64,000 nucleotides of DNA, taken from positions 2,418,001-2,482,000 of the forward strand of contig NZ_CP009755.1 of NCBI RefSeq assembly GCF_000772085.1, in the 5' to 3' direction. Numbering within the stretch: position 1 is the stretch's first letter; every line of letters begins with the position of its first letter. Source of the DNA: Curtobacterium sp. MR_MD2014. GTDB lineage: Bacteria; Actinomycetota; Actinomycetes; Actinomycetales; Microbacteriaceae. Both the position numbers and the translations under genes were made by a program. The notes under the pieces were generated by a model. The model did no database searches. It was not told where the DNA came from and saw only the letters and a program-made list of their open reading frames with translations. Positions 58,933-64,000 of the stretch are shown one piece after another.

Positions 58933-58938
58933 TACATT
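58933..58938 (+). promoter_or_regulatory. -10 hexamer for leaderless acylphosphatase gene
   Basis: TACATT ends 6 bases before ATG 58945; no ribosome binding site in the gap. Confidence 0.45.
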
Positions 58939-58944
58939 GGCGCC

Positions 58945-59226
58945 ATGACGACGGTGACGAGGGTGCACGCCGTGGTGTCCGGCTCGGTGCAGGGGGTCGG
59001 CTTCCGGTACTGGACCGCACGCAAGGCAGACGGGCTCGAACTCGACGGGTACGCCAGGAACCTGTTCGACGGGACCGTCGAGGTCGAGGCCGAGGGGCCG
59101 TCCGAGGCGGTCGAGGCGCTCATGGCGTTCCTCCGCACCGGTCCGCCGACCGCCACGGTCACCGACGTCGCCCGACGCAGCGTGGTCCCGCACGGCGACG
59201 GCGACGGGTTCGCGATCCTGCGCTGA
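58945..59226 (+). CDS. acylphosphatase
   Basis: 93 residues: VHAVVSGSVQGVGFRYWTARKADGLELDGYARNLFDGTVEVEAEG is the full signature (VQGVGFR with catalytic Arg, GYARNLFDGTVE with catalytic Asn). Hydrolyses acyl phosphates; physiological role is not settled. Divergent from nrtR; leaderless. Confidence 0.94.
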   Translation: MTTVTRVHAVVSGSVQGVGFRYWTARKADGLELDGYARNLFDGTVEVEAEGPSEAVEALMAFLRTGPPTATVTDVARRSVVPHGDGDGFAILR

Positions 59227-59368
59227 CCGCGCTCGGGGTGGACCTGTTCACGAGGACGACACACGGAAGCGGAATACTCGGATCCGTTCAGGCGGTTGCC
59301 CTGTCTGCGCGGTCCGCGCGCCCTCGTCCTCTCCGCCGTACTCCCCCGTCACTCCCCAGGAGCCCCGC

Positions 59369-60853
59369 ATGACCCAGGCAGTCGATTCCGCCCCGCGCAC
59401 CGGGAGCGTCTCGCAGCCCTCCGCCGGCGAGACCAGACTCGTGATCGGGCTGTTGCTCGTCTCCGCGTTCGTCGTCATCCTCAACGAGACGATCATGGGT
59501 GTCGCGCTCCCCCGGCTCATGGAGGACCTCGACATCTCGGCGGCCACCGGGCAGTGGCTCACCACGGGCTTCCTGCTCACCATGGCGGTGGTGATCCCGA
59601 TCACCGGGTTCCTGCTCCAGCGCTTCAGCACGCGCCAGGTCTTCATCGCGGCGATGGCGCTGTTCAGCCTCGGTACGCTCGTCGCCCTCGCGGCACCCGG
59701 CTTCCCCGTGCTGCTCGTCGGCCGCATCGTGCAGGCCAGCGGCACCGCGATCATGATGCCGCTGCTCATGACGACCGTCCTCAACCTGGTCGAGCCCGCG
59801 CACCGCGGCCGCATCATGGGCAACATCTCGATCGTCATCTCGGTGGCGCCCGCCGTCGGCCCGACCATCTCGGGCCTGATCCTCAACGCGTTCTCGTGGC
59901 GCTGGCTCTTCGGGTTCGTGCTGCCGATCGCCGTCGCCGCGCTCGTGCTCGGCGTGCTCAAGGTCCGCAACGTGACCACGCCCCGCCGCGCGCCGCTCGA
60001 CGTCCTGTCGGTCGTGGTCTCCGCCGTGGCGTTCGGCGGGATCGTCTTCGGGCTGTCCAGCTTCGGCGAGGCCGGGTCGACCGGGCCGCTCGTCCCCGTC
60101 CTCGCCCTGGTCGTCGGCTTCGCGGCACTGGCGTTCTTCGTCGTCCGGCAGACCCGCCTGCAGCGCACCGACAGCGCCCTGCTCGATCTCCGGACCTTCC
60201 GCACGAAGGGCTTCACGGTCCCGATCGTCGCGATGGGCATCAGCTTCATGGCGATGTTCGGCACGCTGATCCTGCTGCCGATCTACCTCGAGCGCGTCCT
60301 CGGGCTCGAGGTGCTGACCGTCGGGCTCCTGCTCCTGCCCGGCGGCCTGATCATGGGGCTGCTCTCGCCCCTCGTCGGCCGCATCTACGACCGCCGCGGC
60401 CCCCGCGTGCTCCTCGTGCCCGGGTCGATCATCATCAGTGCCGTGCTCTGGGCGCTCTCCACGGTCGGGGTCGACACCAGCGTGTGGTTCGTCCTCGGCG
60501 CCCACGTCGTGCTGAGCATCGGCCTCGCGCTCACCTTCACCCCGCTCTTCACCGCCGCGCTCGGTGGCCTGCCGCCGAAGCTGTACTCGCACGGCAGCGC
60601 GGTGCTCGGGACGACGCAGCAGCTCGCAGGTGCCGCGGGGACAGCGCTCTTCGTCACGCTCCTGACGATCGGTGCGGCCTCGGCGGGGGCCGACGCGGAC
60701 GCCGCCGGGGTCGCCGCCGCGACCGCCTCGGGCGTGCAGACCGCGTTCCTGGTGGGCGGCGTCATCTCCCTCGTCGGCATCCTCACCTCGGCGTTCGTCC
60801 GCCGCCCGGCGACGCCCGAGGGCGCACCCGCCGGCGCCCCCGCGATGCACTGA
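59369..60853 (+). CDS. DHA2-type MFS transporter
   Basis: 494 residues, about 14 TM segments. Antiporter features: VVILNETIMGVALPRLMEDLDISAATGQWLTTGFLLTMAVVIPITGFLLQRF at the start and PAVGPTISGLILN (motif C-like). RBS AGGAG 6-7 bases upstream of ATG 59369. Substrate unknown; the next genes (FAD oxidase) give no clue. Confidence 0.92.
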   Translation: MTQAVDSAPRTGSVSQPSAGETRLVIGLLLVSAFVVILNETIMGVALPRLMEDLDISAATGQWLTTGFLLTMAVVIPITGFLLQRFSTRQVFIAAMALFSLGTLVALAAPGFPVLLVGRIVQASGTAIMMPLLMTTVLNLVEPAHRGRIMGNISIVISVAPAVGPTISGLILNAFSWRWLFGFVLPIAVAALVLGVLKVRNVTTPRRAPLDVLSVVVSAVAFGGIVFGLSSFGEAGSTGPLVPVLALVVGFAALAFFVVRQTRLQRTDSALLDLRTFRTKGFTVPIVAMGISFMAMFGTLILLPIYLERVLGLEVLTVGLLLLPGGLIMGLLSPLVGRIYDRRGPRVLLVPGSIIISAVLWALSTVGVDTSVWFVLGAHVVLSIGLALTFTPLFTAALGGLPPKLYSHGSAVLGTTQQLAGAAGTALFVTLLTIGAASAGADADAAGVAAATASGVQTAFLVGGVISLVGILTSAFVRRPATPEGAPAGAPAMH

Positions 60854-60924
60854 CCCGGAACACCACCGGACCGGGCCGGCGGTCCCCGGTGCCACGTCGA
60901 CGACGGCGTGGCATCGTGGGCGGC

Positions 60925-62172
60925 ATGCGGTCGACGGCGCGCGAGGTCAACTGGTCCGGTACGGTCACCTACTCGGCCGAACGGGTCGAACGGCCGCGCA
61001 CCCTGGAGGAGGCCGCCGAGGTCGTCGCCCGGTCGCAGCGGGTGCACGGGCTCGGCACCCGCCACTCGTTCAACGACGTGGCAGACGCCCACGGGGTGCT
61101 GCTCGACCTGACGGGGCTCCCCACGGACCTCGTCGTCGACGCCGCCGCCGGCACGGCCTCGATGGGTGCCGGTACCCGCTACGGGGTGGTGGCGCCGGAA
61201 CTCGACGCCGCGGGGGTCGCCCTGCACAACACCGGCTCGCTGCCGCACATCTCGATCGGCGGCGCGATCGCCACCGGGACGCACGGGTCGGGCACGACGC
61301 TCGGGTCGCTGAGCACCGCCGTCCGGTCGTTCGAGCTCCTCGGACCGGACGGTGCCGTGCGGACGGTCCGTCGCGGCGAGGACGACTTCGACGGGGCCGT
61401 GCTGCACCTCGGGCTGCTCGGCATCGTGACGCGCGTCGAGGTGGACGTCGAACCGTCCTACCGGATGCGCCAGGACGCGTACGGGCCCGTCCCGTGGGAC
61501 CGGTTCGTCGCGCACGTGGCCGACGTGCACGCCGCGGCCTACTCGGTGTGCTCCTACACGGTGTTCGGGGACGAGGTCGGCGAGGTGCTGCTGAAGTCCC
61601 GCGTGCCGGACGGCGCCGACGACGTCGACGTCCTGGAGGCCCTGCTCGGCGCACCGCGGCTGCCGGGACGCCCGGCCGACGGTCACGTCACCGCTCGCGA
61701 CGGCACCGTGGGCCCGTGGTGGGACCGGCTGCCGCACTTCCCGATCGACGCGGTGCCGAGCGTCGGGTCCGAGGTGCAGAGCGAGCACTTCGTCCCGCTG
61801 CGGCACGCTGCCGCCGCACTGGAGGCCCTCCGCGGGCTCGCCGACCGGATCCAGCCACACCTGCACGTCTGCGAGCTCCGCACGATGGCCGCCGACCCGT
61901 CCTGGCTCAGCCCGACGCAGGGCGAGGACGTCCTCTGCATCGCGTTCACCTGGCGGAAGCACCCCGAGGCGGTCGCGGCGCTGCTGCCGGACCTCGAAGC
62001 ACGGCTCGCGCCGTTCGACGGCCGGCCGCACTGGGGCAAGACGAGCTCGCTCGACGCCGACGCGGTCGAGGCCCTCTGGCCGCGCCTGCCGGACTTCCGC
62101 AGGCTGGTGGCGGCGGCCGATCCGGAGCGGCGGTTCGCGTCCGTGTTCGGTGAGCGGGTGCTGCGGACCTGA
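60925..62172 (+). CDS. FAD-binding alditol/sugar-1,4-lactone oxidase-like protein
   Basis: 415 residues of the VAO family. LGTRHSFNDVADAHG includes the histidine that carries FAD covalently in alditol oxidase (AldO), GGAIATGTHGSGTTLGSLS is the FAD-binding segment and the C-terminal ALO domain shows WGKTSSLDADAVEALWPRLPDF. Oxidises a sugar alcohol or lactone with oxygen, giving hydrogen peroxide. ATG 60925 follows CATCGT by 7 bases. Confidence 0.9.
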   Translation: MRSTAREVNWSGTVTYSAERVERPRTLEEAAEVVARSQRVHGLGTRHSFNDVADAHGVLLDLTGLPTDLVVDAAAGTASMGAGTRYGVVAPELDAAGVALHNTGSLPHISIGGAIATGTHGSGTTLGSLSTAVRSFELLGPDGAVRTVRRGEDDFDGAVLHLGLLGIVTRVEVDVEPSYRMRQDAYGPVPWDRFVAHVADVHAAAYSVCSYTVFGDEVGEVLLKSRVPDGADDVDVLEALLGAPRLPGRPADGHVTARDGTVGPWWDRLPHFPIDAVPSVGSEVQSEHFVPLRHAAAALEALRGLADRIQPHLHVCELRTMAADPSWLSPTQGEDVLCIAFTWRKHPEAVAALLPDLEARLAPFDGRPHWGKTSSLDADAVEALWPRLPDFRRLVAAADPERRFASVFGERVLRT

Positions 62173-62199
62173 GCCGCGCCTCCCGACCGGGGCCACCCC

Positions 62200-62691
62200 T
62201 CACGCGACGGGGGTGACCGTCTTCGTCTCGCCGTCCCAGTGGCGGACCCCGCCGACGGTCAGGGTCTCCGGCAGCGGGGTCGCCCGGAGCGCCGCGACCG
62301 CGGCGGGCAGGTCCTCGTCGCGCACCCGACGGGCGAAGGTGACGTGCGGCGACCAGCCGCCGGGCAGCGAGGTCTCCACGGCGCCGGGTGCCCGCCGGTG
62401 CACCGCCGCGTGGAAGGCCGCGAGGACCGGGTCCACGACGACGGCACGGACGAGCACGGACCGCCCGGCGCCGGCGGGGAACAGCAGGAGGCCACCGAGC
62501 CGGAGCGTCGTCGGCACCGCGGCGTCGAACCCCTCCGGGACCGGCAGCGCGTCGCCGGCCGCGAGGGTGACGTGCGGGTCGTTCGTCCCCGACCGGCCGA
62601 GGCTCGGCAGGTCGGCTGCCGTCAGGGCGTCCCACGCGGCGCGCACGGCGGCGTCGGAGTCGGGGTCGAGGACGAGTTCGAGGCTGCGCAC
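62200..62691 (-). CDS. 2'-5' RNA ligase/phosphoesterase family protein (2H superfamily)
   Basis: 163 residues with two HxT motifs: NDPHVTLAAGD (about residue 40) and SPHVTFARRV (about residue 117), the catalytic pairs of the 2H phosphoesterase fold. Function unassigned; some members are cyclic-phosphodiesterases or ligases. GTG 62691 has CGGAG just upstream. Converges with the FAD-oxidase gene. Confidence 0.9.
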   Translation of the reverse strand: MRSLELVLDPDSDAAVRAAWDALTAADLPSLGRSGTNDPHVTLAAGDALPVPEGFDAAVPTTLRLGGLLLFPAGAGRSVLVRAVVVDPVLAAFHAAVHRRAPGAVETSLPGGWSPHVTFARRVRDEDLPAAVAALRATPLPETLTVGGVRHWDGETKTVTPVA

Positions 62692-62928
62692 GCTCCGAGT
62701 CAACCAAGCCCCGCAGCGCCCGGTGCTCGCCGTGCGGCACCTGTGGAGAACGGCACGGATGTAACACGGCGGAACGGATCGTGCGTGTCGCGCCGCGGGC
62801 AGCCACACTCGGAACCTGGCCGCGGCATCCCGCGGCTCCCCACGCACCGCCCGTGCACGCCGCCGTCCGGGCTCGCCCCGCCCGGCCCCGCCCCACCCGT
62901 CCGGGCACGTCCCCCACGAGGAGCACCC

Positions 62929-63879
62929 ATGTCCGCAGCACCCGTCCTGCCCCAGAAGCCGAAGGGCAGGCGCCCCGTCGGCTGGATCATCGCCGCCGCG
63001 GTCGTCGTGGTCGCGATCGTCGCCGCCGTCGTCGTGGCGGCCGTCCGCTCCGGCGGGTCCGAGGGCGCTGCCTCCGGTGACGGCGCCGGGAAGACCGTGA
63101 CGATCGGCGTCGCCGACAAGTCGCTCGGCTACTGGAGCACGTACACGAAGCTCGCGAAGGACGAGCTCGGCGTGACGGTGGAGCTCACCAACTTCTCGGA
63201 CTACTCGCTGCCGAACCCCGCGCTCAAGGACGGCCAGCTGGACATCAACCAGTTCCAGCACATCCAGTACCTGGCGGACTACAACGTCACCTCGGACGAC
63301 GACCTGCAGCCGATCGGCTCCACCGCCGTGTACCCGCTGCCGCTGTACGCCACGCAGTACTCGAAGCCGAGCGAGCTGCCCGAGGGTGCGAAGGTCGCGA
63401 TCCCGAACGACTCGATCAACCAGGCGCGCGCGCTCCTCATCCTGCAGTCCGCGAAGCTCCTCGAGCTCAAGGACGGCGGCTCGGCCTTCTCGACCACGAC
63501 CGACATCGAGTCGTCGAAGGTCGACGTCCAGCCCCTCGACGCCTCGCAGACCGCGAACGCGCTCCAGCAGGGCTCCGTCGCCGCCGCGGTCGTGAACAAC
63601 AACTTCGCCACCGCCGCGAAGCTCCCGACCAGCGACATCGTCTTCCAGGACGACCCGGCCAGTGCGAGCGCCGCCCCGTACGTGAACGTCTTCGCGGTGC
63701 GCGACGCCGACAAGGACAACAAGACCTACCTCGACCTGGCGAAGCTGTTCCAGGACCCGGCGGTGCAGAAGGCCTTCGCCAAGGACCTGCCCGAGGCCGT
63801 CGCCCGCGACGAGAGCGCCACGAAGCTCCAGGCCGAGCTCGCGACGGTCGAGCAGGACGCGAAGGCGGCCAAGCAGTAG
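62929..63879 (+). CDS. metQ: MetQ/NlpA-type substrate-binding protein without lipobox
   Basis: 316 residues. N-terminal TM anchor VGWIIAAAVVVVAIVAAVVVAAV with no cysteine after it, so membrane anchoring is not by lipid, unlike typical MetQ. The substrate-binding fold follows: VTIGVADKSLGYWSTYTKLAKDELGVTVELTNFSDYSLPNPALKDGQLDINQFQHIQYL, and VNVFAVRDADKDNKTYLDLAKLFQDPAVQKAF. Methionine is the family's usual ligand but no riboswitch or S-box is visible. GAGGAG lies 6 bases upstream. It is followed by an ABC ATPase gene sharing one base. Confidence 0.9.
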   Translation: MSAAPVLPQKPKGRRPVGWIIAAAVVVVAIVAAVVVAAVRSGGSEGAASGDGAGKTVTIGVADKSLGYWSTYTKLAKDELGVTVELTNFSDYSLPNPALKDGQLDINQFQHIQYLADYNVTSDDDLQPIGSTAVYPLPLYATQYSKPSELPEGAKVAIPNDSINQARALLILQSAKLLELKDGGSAFSTTTDIESSKVDVQPLDASQTANALQQGSVAAAVVNNNFATAAKLPTSDIVFQDDPASASAAPYVNVFAVRDADKDNKTYLDLAKLFQDPAVQKAFAKDLPEAVARDESATKLQAELATVEQDAKAAKQ

Positions 63880-64000
63880 TGCCCGCCCTCGTCGAACTCC
63901 GCGGCGTCTCGAAGCACTACCGCCGCGCCGACACCGGCGAGACCGTGGTGGCCGTCGAGGACGTCTCCCTGGACGTGCACCAGGGAGAGGTCCTCGGCGT
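63879..64000 (+). CDS. metN: ABC transporter ATP-binding protein, N-terminus only
   Basis: The first 40 codons only: VPALVELRGVSKHYRRADTGETVVAVEDVSLDVHQGEVLGV. The start of a MetN-type ATPase, just before the Walker A motif. GTG 63879 uses the last base of the metQ stop (TAGTG). The window ends here; a permease gene (metI) would be expected beyond it. Confidence 0.85.
   Translation, partial: MPALVELRGVSKHYRRADTGETVVAVEDVSLDVHQGEVLG

Noticed and set aside
1..64000. tRNA, rRNA, phage or transposase genes
   Set aside because: No cloverleaf, rRNA core motif, integrase or DDE-type protein was recognised on reading both strands; a tRNAscan or HMM run would be decisive.

Overview
The window is very GC-rich, gene-dense bacterial DNA with many ATGA/GTGA start-stop overlaps and frequent GTG starts. 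Gene content (menaquinone genes, ResB/CcsB cytochrome c maturation, an archaeal-size AspRS, a 32-residue bS22 ribosomal protein beside a small HTH gene, an NrtR-nadABC-cysteine desulfurase operon, a chaplin-like surface protein) points to an actinobacterium, most likely Microbacteriaceae close to Curtobacterium. The genus is an inference. It looks like ordinary chromosome: no phage, plasmid, transposase, CRISPR, rRNA or tRNA was recognised.

Layout. 1-4.6 kb: menaquinone genes menA, menE, menB (minus) and menC (plus). 4.9-9.6 kb: one minus-strand run pgm-like, tlpA-like, ccdA, resB, ccsB, the System II cytochrome c pathway. 9.7-14.9 kb: SulP transporter with divergent MerR, aspS, a Dabb protein, a glutaredoxin-like protein, bS22 and a small HTH protein. 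15-20.9 kb: ArsR regulator, TrkH/KtrA potassium uptake, proC, a cation-diffusion facilitator, tadA and upp. 20.9-26.8 kb: a repeat-rich gap, a leaderless 33-codon ORF ending in Cys-Arg-Met-Cys-Ala, a winged-helix regulator, and a MarR-photolyase-serine hydrolase operon. 26.8-33.7 kb: SOD, flavin reductase, a drug exporter with an operator inside its promoter, a LacI regulator and a fused Gfo/Idh-aldo/keto reductase. 34-36.3 kb: FMN-riboswitch-controlled ribE-ribB-ribH. 36.4-43.6 kb: an envelope block with an aminoacyl-PG synthase-like protein, its partner esterase, a seven-repeat chaplin-like protein with an LAYTG sorting signal, and an Ala/Pro-rich secreted protein. 43.7-52.9 kb: acetyltransferases, an Lrp regulator, the DUF5997/LysR-substrate-domain pair, tag, a VOC protein, a sodium/solute symporter and aroQ. 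53-58.9 kb: nrtR-nadA-nadB-nadC-nifS. 59-64 kb: acylphosphatase, MFS exporter, FAD sugar-alcohol oxidase-like protein, 2'-5' RNA ligase-like protein, and the start of a MetQ/MetN-type importer.

Three genome-wide patterns stand out. (1) At least seven intergenic palindromes share the arm GACGGACGGGAGGC; two copies about 22 kb apart have identical 22-bp arms. (2) Three very long, nearly perfect hairpins with unrelated sequences lie in other gaps. (3) Many genes have a TANNNT hexamer ending 6-8 bases before the start codon, so leaderless transcription seems to be a main mode here and helps choose start codons. The most distinctive gene is the chaplin-like, sortase-anchored repeat protein at 40374-42095.
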